Below are positions 1 to 8,582 of a DNA stretch of 64,000 bases, piece by piece. The DNA lies in contig NZ_JAPFHA010000009.1 in assembly GCF_026586805.1 (NCBI RefSeq), positions 90,969-154,968 on the forward strand. Direction: 5' to 3'. Origin of the DNA: Niveibacterium sp. 24ML. GTDB lineage: Bacteria > Pseudomonadota > Gammaproteobacteria > Burkholderiales > Rhodocyclaceae. The position numbers and the translations under genes are program-made. The notes under the pieces were generated by a model. The model did no database searches, was not told the DNA's origin, and saw nothing but the letters and a program-made list of their open reading frames with translations. Each line of letters opens with the position of its first letter. Position 1 is the stretch's first letter.

Positions 1-1
1 G

Positions 2-454
2 CAGCTCGATACGGTGATGCGCTACATCGACTCGGGCCGCAAGGAAGGTGCCAAGTTGCTTGTTGGCGGCGAGCAGGCCCGCGCCGAAACCGGCGGCTTC
101 TACGTCGCACCAACGATCTTCGATGGCGTGAAGAACGACATGACGATCGCGCGCGAGGAGATCTTCGGGCCGGTGCTGTCGGTGCTGGCCTTCGACGAAG
201 TCGATGACGCGATCCGCCAGGCGAATCAGACCATCTACGGCCTGCAAGCCGGCGTATGGACGCGCGACATCAACAAAGCGCACCGCATCGCGCGTGCGCT
301 GCGTGCCGGCACCGTGCATGTGAATCAGTACGACGAAGACGACATCACCGTGCCCTTCGGCGGCTACAAGCAGTCCGGCAACGGCCGCGACAAGTCGCTG
401 CATGCGATGGACAAATACACCGAACTCAAGACGACTTGGATCGGCTTGGACTGA
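2..454 (+). CDS. puuC: Aldehyde dehydrogenase, C-terminal part (5' end outside window)
   Basis: Only the last 150 residues are present; the frame is open to the window edge. The visible part holds the family signature EEIFGPVLSV and the C-terminal PFGGYKQSGNGRD loop, which belong to NAD(P)-dependent aldehyde dehydrogenases. The ending KYTELKTTWIGL resembles gamma-glutamyl-gamma-aminobutyraldehyde dehydrogenase (PuuC). The next genes are a GABA transaminase and a glutamine-synthetase-like ligase, so oxidation of an aminobutyraldehyde (free or gamma-glutamylated) is the likely role. The catalytic Cys and Glu lie upstream of the window. The family is sure; the substrate is inferred from neighbours. 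Confidence 0.85.
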   Translation, partial: QLDTVMRYIDSGRKEGAKLLVGGEQARAETGGFYVAPTIFDGVKNDMTIAREEIFGPVLSVLAFDEVDDAIRQANQTIYGLQAGVWTRDINKAHRIARALRAGTVHVNQYDEDDITVPFGGYKQSGNGRDKSLHAMDKYTELKTTWIGLD

Positions 455-470
455 GCGAACGGCGGAATTG

Positions 471-571
471 ACCGCAGAGGCGCAGAGTCGCAGAGGGCCG
501 CAGAGCGAACCGCCATCCGAGCGCCCTGTTGTATTTCTCCGCGGCCCTCTGCGTCTCCGCGTCTCTGCGGT
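471..571. repeat. Long inverted repeat built of CGCAGAG-type heptads
   Basis: Two 35-nt arms (471-505 and 537-571) pair almost perfectly around a 31-nt loop. Each arm is made of repeated units close to CGCAGAG and begins with ACCGCAGAG. A related element lies at 28783-28867. It sits in the leader of the GABA transaminase gene and would form a strong RNA hairpin between two genes of the operon. It looks like a dispersed intergenic palindromic repeat rather than a terminator, because no T-tract follows. Confidence 0.75.
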
Positions 572-601
572 GAACGATTTTGACTTTGATGGACCACTAA
601 C

Positions 602-1873
602 ATGCCAAGCAACAAGGAACTCCACGAACGCCGTCTCGCCGCCACGCCGCGCGGCATCGCTGTCGGCAATTCGTTCTTCATCGACCGCGCCGAGAATGCG
701 GAACTGTGGGATGTCGAAGGGCGCCGTTACATCGATTTCGGCGGCGGCATCGCGGTGCTCAACACCGGCCACCGTCACCCGAAGGTGATGGCCGCCGTCG
801 CCGAGCAGCTCGAACGCTTCACGCACAGCTGCTACCAGGTCGTGCCCTACGAGAGCTACGTCACCCTGGCAGAGAAGATCAACCAGCTGACGCCCGGCAC
901 CCACGCCAAGAAGACCGCGTTCTTCTCCACCGGTGCCGAGGCGGTCGAGAACGTTGTGAAGATCGCGCGCGCTGCGACCAAGCGCTCCGGCATCATCGCC
1001 TTCTCCGGCGCTTTCCATGGCCGCTCGATGATGGCCGCGGCGCTCACCGGCAAGGTGGTGCCCTACAAGGTTGGCTTCGGCCCCTTCCCGGGCGAGATCT
1101 TCCACGCACCGTTTCCGGTGCCGCTGCACGGCGTGAGCGTGCAGGATTCGCTCGATTACATCCAACACCTGTTCAAGTCCGACATCGAACCCGCGCGCGT
1201 CGCGGCAATCATCCTCGAACCGGTGCAGGGCGAGGGCGGCTTCTATCAGGCGCCGGTCGACTTCATGGTCGCGCTACGCAAGCTGTGCGACGAACACGGC
1301 ATCCTGCTGGTTGTGGACGAAGTGCAGACCGGCTTCGGCCGCACCGGCAAGTGGTTCGCGATGGAGCACTACCCGGTGCTCCCGGACATCATGACCATGG
1401 CCAAGAGCATGGCCGGCGGCACCACGCTGTCCGCCGTCTGTGGTCGTGCCGAGGTCATGGACGCGCCGTTGCCCGGCGGCCTCGGCGGCACCTATGCTGG
1501 TAGCCCGATGGCGATTGCTGCTTCGCACGCGGTGATCGAAGTCATCGAAGAGGAGGGCCTGATCGAGCGCGCGAACGTGTTGGGTGAAAAGCTGCGCGGC
1601 TTCCTCGAAGGCCTGCGCGCCAAGGTGCCGCAGATCGTTGATGTGCGCGGGCCTGGATCGATGATTGCGGTCGAGTTCAACGACCCGGCCACTGGCAACC
1701 CGGATGCCGATTTCACCAAGCGCGTGCAGGCCAAGGCGCTGGAGAAGGGCTTGATACTGCTGACCTGCGGCGTCTACGGCAACGTGCTGCGCCTGCTGTA
1801 TCCGCTGACGACACCCGACGCGATCTTCGACGAGGCCCTGGGGATCCTCGCCGAAGCTTTGCAGGGCTGTTGA
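602..1873 (+). CDS. gabT: 4-aminobutyrate (GABA) aminotransferase
   Basis: This is a 423-residue class III PLP-dependent aminotransferase, the usual length for GabT/PuuE. It converts GABA and 2-oxoglutarate to succinate semialdehyde and glutamate. Visible signatures are [15 protein letters not shown] near residue 40, the VVDEVQTGFGRTG motif near 237, and MTMAKSMAGG with Lys268, the expected PLP Schiff-base lysine. It lies 147 bp downstream of the aldehyde dehydrogenase, with a hairpin repeat between, and its TGA overlaps the ATG of the next gene. With its neighbours it fits the end of putrescine or polyamine catabolism. Other omega-amine substrates are possible. Confidence 0.9.
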   Translation: MPSNKELHERRLAATPRGIAVGNSFFIDRAENAELWDVEGRRYIDFGGGIAVLNTGHRHPKVMAAVAEQLERFTHSCYQVVPYESYVTLAEKINQLTPGTHAKKTAFFSTGAEAVENVVKIARAATKRSGIIAFSGAFHGRSMMAAALTGKVVPYKVGFGPFPGEIFHAPFPVPLHGVSVQDSLDYIQHLFKSDIEPARVAAIILEPVQGEGGFYQAPVDFMVALRKLCDEHGILLVVDEVQTGFGRTGKWFAMEHYPVLPDIMTMAKSMAGGTTLSAVCGRAEVMDAPLPGGLGGTYAGSPMAIAASHAVIEVIEEEGLIERANVLGEKLRGFLEGLRAKVPQIVDVRGPGSMIAVEFNDPATGNPDADFTKRVQAKALEKGLILLTCGVYGNVLRLLYPLTTPDAIFDEALGILAEALQGC

Positions 1874-3000
1874 TGCCCGGCTCCTCTCTGCTGCGCGCGC
1901 TGGTCGGCATTGCCGGCGCGCTGGCATTTCTGTGCGCATCCGGGGGGAGTGCCGCACAGACCGCACGACCCGCGGCGGCGGTAGGTGTCAGCCTGCCGCT
2001 GTCCGGGGTTTCGGCGGAAATCGGGTTGAGCTTTCTGGATGGCTTCAAGGCCTGCCTGGCGGCCGACCCGGTGGGAAGAGCGCTTGCGCTGCGCGTCTCC
2101 GACGAGACGGAAGCGGAATTGGCCGCGGAAGATCTGAAAGGCTGGGAGGCGCCCGGCAAGGACGGTGTGCTCGTGCTGACAGGCTTCTTCAGCGGCCCCG
2201 CGTCGAGCGCTGCGGTGAAGCGTGCCAACGCGGCAAAGATTCCGCTGGTCGCGCCAATGTCAGGTGGCGCGGCGGTCATCGGCGATGGCGGTGGTTGGGT
2301 GTTCCCGATCCGCAGCCCGGACAAGGTCATCGTGAGCGGTCTGGTTGCGCAGGGCGCACGATTGGGCATCAAGCGCCTTGCCGTGCTGGCGACGCGTGAC
2401 GCAGAAGGCGTCGAACTGGTGCCGATCGTGCGTGCAGCAGCGGCGGCAAACGGGGTGCAGCTGGTGGCAATTGCAGAGGCAGAACTCGGTTCGGTCGAAC
2501 TCGACAAGCAGGCTGCCGCAATACTCAACGCCAAGCCTGAAGGGGTGATTGCCCTTTCGGGGTATCAATCGACGGCCGACCTGTTCCTGCGCTTGCGCAA
2601 GGCGGGCTTCGCAGGGCAGTTGCTGGCTTTCGGCGATGTCGGTTCGCGCCCGCTCACCCGTTTGATGGGTGCGACGGTGCGCGGTGTCGGTATCGGCTTG
2701 GCTGTGCCCTCGCCAGCGAATCAGAGCGTGCCGCTGGCGCGCGACCTCGACGCGTTGATGCGCAAGGCCGGAAAGACGACTGACGAATTCACGTTCGAGG
2801 GCTGCATGGCTGCGCGAGTGATCGTCGATGCGATGCGCAAATCTGCTGCCAATCCGACGCGTGAGTCGCTGCGCAAGGCGCTGGAAAGCAGCAAGACGGT
2901 GGATGTGGGGGGCGTGGTGCTACACCTGCAACGCGAGGACCGCGACCGTAACGCCGGCGAACTCGTCGTTCTGGGCACTGACGGGCGGATCCTGCATTGA
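1873..3000 (+). CDS. Periplasmic receptor of the Leu/Ile/Val-binding family (orphan)
   Basis: The 375-residue product starts with a clear signal peptide (hydrophobic core LLRALVGIAGALAFL, cleavage near ASGGSAAQ). The rest has the two-lobe type I periplasmic binding protein pattern (VGVSLPLSGVSAEIG, then VPLVAPMSGG-like and AIILAxxPEGVI-like segments). The ATG overlaps the gabT stop (TGATG), so the two are translationally coupled. No permease or ATPase genes accompany it in the window. It may feed a transporter encoded elsewhere or act as a ligand sensor for an amine or gamma-glutamyl amine. The family is clear; the ligand is unknown. Confidence 0.8.
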   Translation: MPGSSLLRALVGIAGALAFLCASGGSAAQTARPAAAVGVSLPLSGVSAEIGLSFLDGFKACLAADPVGRALALRVSDETEAELAAEDLKGWEAPGKDGVLVLTGFFSGPASSAAVKRANAAKIPLVAPMSGGAAVIGDGGGWVFPIRSPDKVIVSGLVAQGARLGIKRLAVLATRDAEGVELVPIVRAAAAANGVQLVAIAEAELGSVELDKQAAAILNAKPEGVIALSGYQSTADLFLRLRKAGFAGQLLAFGDVGSRPLTRLMGATVRGVGIGLAVPSPANQSVPLARDLDALMRKAGKTTDEFTFEGCMAARVIVDAMRKSAANPTRESLRKALESSKTVDVGGVVLHLQREDRDRNAGELVVLGTDGRILH

Positions 3001-3061
3001 CACAAGAGGTGGCGCGCGATGCACGCGCCACGCTGAAACACGACAAAGAGAGGGAATCGCC

Positions 3062-4429
3062 ATGACCATGGCCAACGGTGCAGAACTCAATAGCGTTGAA
3101 ATGCTCAAGGCCCGTTTGCGCGAAGCGGGCGTGCGCTATGTTTTCGCGCAGTTCACCGATATCCAGGGGGTTGCCAAGGGCAAGACGATTCCGCTCGCGC
3201 ATCTGGAGGACGTGTTCTTGCCGGGCGCGGGATTCTCCGGCCCTTCGATCTGGGGCACCGGCCTGCCGCGGCACGGTCTGCGCTCTGAGTACTATGGCCG
3301 TGGCGACATCACGACGGCTCAGGTCTTGCCCTGGCTGCCGGGCCATGCGCGCATCGTGTGCGATGGCTACGTCGGTGGCGAGCCATTCGATCTTTGCCCG
3401 CGCCAGATCCTGCGCCGCCAGGTCGAACGCCTCGCCGCGCGCGGCTGGACGCTGAATGCCGGCCTTGAGCCGGAGTTCTTCCTGCTGCAACGTAATGCCG
3501 ATGGCAGTGTGCGCCCGGCTGACGCGCACGATCACCTCGAGAAGCCTTCTTACGACTACAAGTCGCTCACACGCCAGCAGGCGTTTCTCGGTGCGCTGAC
3601 TGATGCCTTGCAGGCCTGTGGGCTCGACGTTTTCCAGATCGACCATGAAGACGCGAGTGGCCAGTACGAGCTGAACTACCACTACAGCGATGCGCTGACG
3701 GCGGCAGACCGATTCATGCTGTTCAAGATGGCGGCGCACTCGATCGCCGAGTCGCTGGGCATGGTCTTCTCGATGATGCCCAAGCCCTTCGCGAACATGC
3801 CGGGCAGCGGCCTGCATTTTCACTTGTCGATTGCAGACGAAGCAGGGGGCGCGGTGTTCACTGATCGCAGTGATGCGCAAGGGCTTGGCCTGTCGCGAAC
3901 GGGGTATCACTTTCTTGCGGGGCTGCTGCATCACGCGCCGGCGCTCGCGGCGCTGTGTGCGCCCACGGTGAATTCCTACAAACGCTTGGTGGTGGGCGAA
4001 TCCCTTTCTGGCACGACATGGGCGCCCGCGCATATCGGCTATGGCGACAACAACCGGACCATGCTCGTCCGCGTGGCGCATTCGCGGCTTGAATGGCGCC
4101 TGCCTGACGCGTCGGCGAACCCTTACCTCGCGCTGGCGGCGGTGATTGCCGCGGGGCTTGATGGGGTGGCCCGCGCGCTTGAGCCTGGCGCGCCCTTCGG
4201 CGACGATGCGTATGAGTTGCCGCTGAGCGTGCTGCGGGAACGCGGTCTTGGCCAGTTGCCCGGCAATCTGGGCGATGCGGTGAGTGCGCTGGAGGCGGAT
4301 ACCGTGCTGGGCGAAGCCCTTGGCTCGGCTTTCACCGCCGAGTTCTGTCGCTTCAAGCGAATGGAATGGATCGAGTATTCACGCGCAGTGCATAGCTGGG
4401 AAACCGAGCGCTACGCCGACAGGTTTTGA
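3062..4429 (+). CDS. Glutamine-synthetase-family ligase (GlnT/GmaS/PuuA type)
   Basis: The 455-residue product belongs to the glutamine synthetase fold. It carries the N-terminal beta-grasp (FAQFTDIQGVAKGK), the catalytic LEPEFFLL stretch, the ATP/glutamate region IDHEDASGQYELN and the SGLHFHLS metal/ATP motif. The N-terminal half reads most like the type III GlnT / gamma-glutamylmethylamide synthetase group. Its neighbours (GABA transaminase, aldehyde dehydrogenase) instead suggest gamma-glutamylputrescine synthetase. The reaction would be ATP-dependent attachment of glutamate to an amine. The ATG at 3062 is chosen because a GAGAGGGA ribosome site precedes it; the longer upstream frame only overlaps the preceding gene. 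Confidence 0.8.
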   Translation: MTMANGAELNSVEMLKARLREAGVRYVFAQFTDIQGVAKGKTIPLAHLEDVFLPGAGFSGPSIWGTGLPRHGLRSEYYGRGDITTAQVLPWLPGHARIVCDGYVGGEPFDLCPRQILRRQVERLAARGWTLNAGLEPEFFLLQRNADGSVRPADAHDHLEKPSYDYKSLTRQQAFLGALTDALQACGLDVFQIDHEDASGQYELNYHYSDALTAADRFMLFKMAAHSIAESLGMVFSMMPKPFANMPGSGLHFHLSIADEAGGAVFTDRSDAQGLGLSRTGYHFLAGLLHHAPALAALCAPTVNSYKRLVVGESLSGTTWAPAHIGYGDNNRTMLVRVAHSRLEWRLPDASANPYLALAAVIAAGLDGVARALEPGAPFGDDAYELPLSVLRERGLGQLPGNLGDAVSALEADTVLGEALGSAFTAEFCRFKRMEWIEYSRAVHSWETERYADRF

Positions 4430-4469
4430 CCGGCGCGCAAAGCGCCCCAAGGGTATTGTCTTGCGCCGG
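4430..4469. other. Inverted repeat directly after the ligase stop codon
   Basis: CCGGCGCGCAA at 4430-4440 pairs imperfectly with TTGCGCCGG at 4461-4469. It begins at the base after the TGA, but no T-tract follows. It may mark the 3' end of the amine operon transcript. The remaining bases up to 4577 show no further gene. Confidence 0.35.
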
Positions 4470-4577
4470 CGGTTCGGATGCGCCATCTGATGCCGGCGGC
4501 AACGCACTGCGATGCGAAGGTCGCGCCTGCAAACACCTAGGCTTCACGATCTGCGCGGCATGCGGCATCCTTGTCGC

Positions 4578-5714
4578 ATGAAAACTCAAATCCTGACACT
4601 GCTCATGGCCTTGGCCAGCGCGTCCCCGGCGCTCGCCGAAACGCTGCGCGTGGGCCCGAACGAAGCGATCCGCACAATTGCAGATGCCGCGCGCCTGGCC
4701 AAAGACGGTGACGTCGTCGAAATCACGGCGGGTGAATACCGTGGCGACGTGGCGGTGTGGAGCCAGAAGGACCTCACGATTCGTGGTGTCGGAGGCATGC
4801 CCCGCCTGCTTGCGATGGGGGCGTCGGCCGAAGGCAAGGGCATCTTCGTGGTGCGCGGAGAGCGGGTACGGATCGAGAACCTGGAGTTTCGCGGCGCGAA
4901 GGTGCGCGACAAGAACGGCGCAGGCATCCGTCTCGAAACCGGCAAGCTGACCGTGGTGGGCTGCAAGTTTCTCGAAAACGAGAACGGGATCCTGACCTCG
5001 AACAACGAGCAGATCGAACTCCAGGTAGAACGCAGTGAGTTCGGCCACAACGGCGCTGGCGACGGGCAGAGTCACAACCTGTACGCCGGCAAGATTGCGA
5101 GTCTGAAGGTTTCTGGCAGCTACTTTCACCATGCGAAGGTGGGGCATCTGCTCAAGTCGCGCGCCCGCGACAACCGCATCCTCTACAACCGCCTGACTGA
5201 CGAGATCGCCGGCAAGGCCAGTTATGAGCTGGAGTTTCCGTCAGGTGGCATCGCGGTGGTGATTGGCAACCTGATCGAGCAGTCGAGCAGCAGCGAGAAC
5301 TTCAAGATCATCAGCATGGGTGCCGAGGGCCTGGCTTGGCCGACGAATGCACTCTACCTGTCGCATAACACGATTGTTAACGATAGGCCGCAGGGCGCCA
5401 GAATGCTTGATGCCCGGGATGGGGTGTCGCTGTTGGCGGTGAACAATGTGCTGGTGGGGCGTGCCGCGAGCATTGATCTGCCCGCGCAGAAGAGTCTGGG
5501 CAACGTGGAGGGTGATTGGCCGGATTTCGTGCGCCCGCAGCGCGACGATTACCGACTGCGCAACGATTCGAAGCTACTGGGTGCGGCCGAGAAGGCGGGG
5601 TTTGCCGGTAGTTTCGACCTCACGCCCACGGCGGAATATGTGCATCCGGTGCAGATACGTGCAGTGGCACCCAAGCGCTGGTCGCCTGGCGCATTCCAGA
5701 CGCCTGGCGGCTGA
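4578..5714 (+). CDS. Secreted right-handed parallel beta-helix protein
   Basis: The 378-residue product has a textbook signal peptide (KTQILTLLMALASASPALAE, cleavage after ALA). After it come DUF1565-like and pectate-lyase-like coils: IRTIADAARLAKDGDVVEI, then repeated short strands such as LTIRGV, VRIENLEFRGA, KLTVVGCKF and LYLSHNTIVN. The repeats span roughly residues 30-320, as in right-handed beta-helix proteins. Polysaccharide lyase catalytic residues cannot be assigned. It stands alone between the amine operon and a convergent stress operon. It is probably periplasmic or extracellular, with a structural or carbohydrate-related role that I cannot define. The ATG at 4578 is chosen because it opens the signal peptide. 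Confidence 0.75.
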   Translation: MKTQILTLLMALASASPALAETLRVGPNEAIRTIADAARLAKDGDVVEITAGEYRGDVAVWSQKDLTIRGVGGMPRLLAMGASAEGKGIFVVRGERVRIENLEFRGAKVRDKNGAGIRLETGKLTVVGCKFLENENGILTSNNEQIELQVERSEFGHNGAGDGQSHNLYAGKIASLKVSGSYFHHAKVGHLLKSRARDNRILYNRLTDEIAGKASYELEFPSGGIAVVIGNLIEQSSSSENFKIISMGAEGLAWPTNALYLSHNTIVNDRPQGARMLDARDGVSLLAVNNVLVGRAASIDLPAQKSLGNVEGDWPDFVRPQRDDYRLRNDSKLLGAAEKAGFAGSFDLTPTAEYVHPVQIRAVAPKRWSPGAFQTPGG

Positions 5715-5733
5715 CCGGGCCCATTGCTTGGCC

Positions 5734-7260
5734 TCAGGGCGTGCGCGGCTGGCGCCGCTCGAACCGTAACTCGCGCAGGGTTTCGACGTGGCCGTCCTCG
5801 TGCTGGGTTTCCAGCCGCACGTTAAAACCCCACAGCCGCGCAACATGCCTTAGCACTTCGTCCATGCTTTCGCCGATCGGGCGGCGATGGTAAGCGTGGT
5901 GGCGCAGGGTCAGCGAGCGATCGCCGCGCAGATCGACATTCCAGACCTGGATGCTCGGTTCCCGGCTGCCAATGTTGTACTGGTCGGAAAGCTTCTGGCG
6001 AATGAGCTTGTAGCCCGCTTCGTCATGAATCGCCGAGATGTGCAGCTTTTGTTTGCGGTCGTCATCGAGCACCGCGAAAAGCTTGAAATCGCGCATCAGT
6101 TTGGGCGACAGGAACTGCGCGATGAAGCTTTCATCCTTGAAGCTGCGCATCGCGAAATCGAACACTTCGCACCAGTTGCCGCCAGCGATGTCCGGGAACC
6201 ATTGCCGATCTTCATCGGTTGGGTGCTCGCAGATGCGCCGGATGTCGGTCCACATTGCAAAGCCCAGCGCGTAGGGGTTGATGCCGGAGTACCAAGGCAC
6301 GTTGTAGGGCGGTTGCATCACCACGTTGGTGTGGGAATGCAGAAACTCCATCATGAAGCTGTCGGTCAGCAGACCTTCGTCGTACAGCGTGTTCAGCAAG
6401 GTGTAGTGCCAGAACGTGGCCCAGCCTTCGTTCATGACCTGCGTCTGCCGTTGCGGGAAAAAGTACTGCGCAATCTTTCTTACGATGCGGACGACCTCGC
6501 GTTGCCAGGGTTCCAGCAGCGGCGCGTGTTTCTCGAAGAAGTACAGCACGTTCTCTTCCGGCTCGGGCGGAAAACGCACGGCTTGCACTTCGCTTGGCCG
6601 CACGTCGTGCGCGGGCAGGGTTCGCCACAGGTCGTTCACCTGGCTTTGGAGGTATTCCTCGCGCTCGTGCTGGCGCAGTTGTTCCTTTTCGAGCGACAAC
6701 TTCGGCGGGCGCTTGTAGCGGTCGACGCCCACATTCATCAGCGCGTGGCAGGAATCGAGCAGCAGTTCCACCTCTTCTTCGCCGTAGCGCTCTTCGCACT
6801 GGCTGATGTAGCTCCGCGCGAAGATCAGGTAGTCGACGATGGCGTCCGCATTGGTCCAGGTGCGGAAGAGGTAGTTGCCCTTGAAGAATGAGTTGTGGCC
6901 GTAAGCTGCGTGCGCGATCACCAGGGCCTGCATCGTCATGGTGTTCTCTTCCATGAGGTAGGCGATGCAAGGGTTGGAGTTGATCACGATCTCGTAGGCC
7001 AGGCCCATCTGGCCGCGCCGATAGCCTTTTTCGGTGGAGAGGAAATGCTTCCCGAAGCTCCAGTGGTGGTAGTTCACCGGCATACCGACCGAGGCGTAGG
7101 CGTCCATCATCTGCTCGGATGTGATCACCTCGATCTGGTTCGGGTAAGTGTCGAGCCCAAAGCTCTCTGCGACCCGAGCGATTTCGCGCTGATACTCGTC
7201 GATCAACTCGAAGGTCCACTCGGCTGGCGCGGGGAGGGGCTTGCTGCGACGTTTCTTCAT
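5734..7260 (-). CDS. SpoVR family protein
   Basis: The 508-residue product matches the SpoVR/YcgB family in length and sequence (ADAIVDYLIFARSYI, MNEGWATFWHY, HTNVVMQPPYN, GINPYALGFAMW). In Bacillus this family affects spore cortex formation; in Gram-negatives it accompanies a PrkA kinase and a YeaH-type protein, and its biochemistry is unknown. The ATG at 7260 overlaps the stop of the upstream yeaH-like gene (ATGA), so the pair is translationally coupled. An in-frame extension to 7374 exists but lies inside the previous gene. It is the last gene of a three-gene minus-strand operon. Confidence 0.9.
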   Translation of the reverse strand: MKKRRSKPLPAPAEWTFELIDEYQREIARVAESFGLDTYPNQIEVITSEQMMDAYASVGMPVNYHHWSFGKHFLSTEKGYRRGQMGLAYEIVINSNPCIAYLMEENTMTMQALVIAHAAYGHNSFFKGNYLFRTWTNADAIVDYLIFARSYISQCEERYGEEEVELLLDSCHALMNVGVDRYKRPPKLSLEKEQLRQHEREEYLQSQVNDLWRTLPAHDVRPSEVQAVRFPPEPEENVLYFFEKHAPLLEPWQREVVRIVRKIAQYFFPQRQTQVMNEGWATFWHYTLLNTLYDEGLLTDSFMMEFLHSHTNVVMQPPYNVPWYSGINPYALGFAMWTDIRRICEHPTDEDRQWFPDIAGGNWCEVFDFAMRSFKDESFIAQFLSPKLMRDFKLFAVLDDDRKQKLHISAIHDEAGYKLIRQKLSDQYNIGSREPSIQVWNVDLRGDRSLTLRHHAYHRRPIGESMDEVLRHVARLWGFNVRLETQHEDGHVETLRELRFERRQPRTP

Positions 7261-8522
7261 GCCGTGGTTTTCTTGAAGAGTTCGCGGAACACCGGATAGA
7301 TGTTGGCGAGCGATTCGATCCGCTGCATCGCGAAGTTGCCATGACTGCCTTGCAGCTTCTCGTATTCTCGCCACAGGTTCTGCGGCTCGCCCGGCGTGAT
7401 CTCGATGTAAGCGAAGTGCTGCACGAAGGGCAGGATGTTGTCAGCGAGCAGCTCGCGGCAATGCGGTGAATCGTTCTCCCAGTTGTCGCCATCGGACGCC
7501 TGCGCGCCGTAGATGTTCCAGAGGCTGGTGGCGTAGCGCTCCTGGATGATGTCCTTCATTAGCTCGAGTGCGCTTGAGACCACCGTGCCGCCGGATTCGC
7601 GCGAGTGGAAGAAATCTTCTTCGTCGACTTCTTTCGCAACCGTGTGGTGCCGGATGAACACCACCTCGATCTTTTCGTAGTTCCGCGTCAGGAAGAGATA
7701 CAGCAGCATGAAGAAGCGCTTAGCGGTGGCCTTCTTGTCTTCGTCCATCGAGCCGGACACGTCCATCACGCAGAACATCACCGCGCGGGTCGAGGGCTTG
7801 GGAATCCGGATGCGGTTGTTGTAGCGCAGGTCCACCTTGTCGATGAAAGGGATGCCTTCGATCTTGGCGCGCAGGCGGGCGATTTCTTCGAGTAGCTGTT
7901 CGACTTCGGGGTCGGTTTCTGCGCGCTCAAGGCGGAGCTGCTCGAGCCGCTCGCGCGCATCGCGCAGTTCGGCCGCAAACGGGGAGCCCAGCGCGAGGCG
8001 CCGCCCGAGTGCGCCGCGCAGCGAACGCACAATGTTGATGTTGGCGGGCGTGCCGCTGGAGGTGAAACCCGCGCGCTGCAGTTTGTATTCCGGAATCGCG
8101 GCGAGCTGCGTCTTTACGAGGTTGGGCAGCGCGAGGTCGTCGAAGAACACATCGAGGAATTCTTCGCGTGAGAGCTGGAAGACGAAGTCGTCGGTGCTCT
8201 CGCCCTCGTTGCTCGCCTTGCCTTTGCCGGATCCGCCGGCGCCACCGAGCGGGCGGTCCACTTCGTCGCCGGCTGCGAACTGGTCGTTACCGGAAAACAC
8301 GGTTTCCCATTCGCCGCTGCGGCCCAGACCGAACTGCGGCTCGGAGATGTCTTTTGTCGGAATCGAGACACTCTCGCCGTTGTCGACGTCGCGAATCGAA
8401 CGACCGTCGATCGCGTCGGCAACCGCTTTGCGGATTTGTTGCTTGAAACGGCGAAAGAAGCGCTGGCGGTTAACCGCGCTCTTGTTCTTGCTATCGAACC
8501 GCCGGTCGATGATGCGAACCAT
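7257..8522 (-). CDS. yeaH: YeaH/DUF444 (UPF0229) family protein with VWA-like fold
   Basis: The 421-residue product starts IIDRRFDSKNKSAVNRQRFF, the standard N-terminus of the DUF444 family. It has a von Willebrand A-like segment with MIDAS motif DVSGSMDEDK near residue 230. The family is always found with PrkA kinases and SpoVR proteins in a general stress module. I place the start at 8522, not at the ATG at 8531. An AGGA sequence lies 8 nt before 8522, whereas for 8531 the purine run touches the start codon. It sits 60 bp after the kinase gene and overlaps spoVR by four bases. Confidence 0.9.
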   Translation of the reverse strand: MVRIIDRRFDSKNKSAVNRQRFFRRFKQQIRKAVADAIDGRSIRDVDNGESVSIPTKDISEPQFGLGRSGEWETVFSGNDQFAAGDEVDRPLGGAGGSGKGKASNEGESTDDFVFQLSREEFLDVFFDDLALPNLVKTQLAAIPEYKLQRAGFTSSGTPANINIVRSLRGALGRRLALGSPFAAELRDARERLEQLRLERAETDPEVEQLLEEIARLRAKIEGIPFIDKVDLRYNNRIRIPKPSTRAVMFCVMDVSGSMDEDKKATAKRFFMLLYLFLTRNYEKIEVVFIRHHTVAKEVDEEDFFHSRESGGTVVSSALELMKDIIQERYATSLWNIYGAQASDGDNWENDSPHCRELLADNILPFVQHFAYIEITPGEPQNLWREYEKLQGSHGNFAMQRIESLANIYPVFRELFKKTTA

Positions 8523-8582
8523 CGTGGGCATCCTCGCGCCACCACTTGCGTGGCGGCGCCATCGTTCAGGGAAGCGTTGCGC

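Noticed and set aside
2789..4081. Long minus-strand frame opposite the ligase gene
   Set aside because: The plus strand encodes a complete glutamine-synthetase-family protein, and the minus frame has no recognisable domain.
4572..4587. TGTCGC at the start of the beta-helix gene as an ArgR site
   Set aside because: The bases eight further on are TC, not AA, and the six bases overlap the start codon; chance is likely.
5887..6891. Plus-strand open frame opposite spoVR
   Set aside because: It is a shadow of the SpoVR coding strand; the protein is rich in His and Val runs without a family match.
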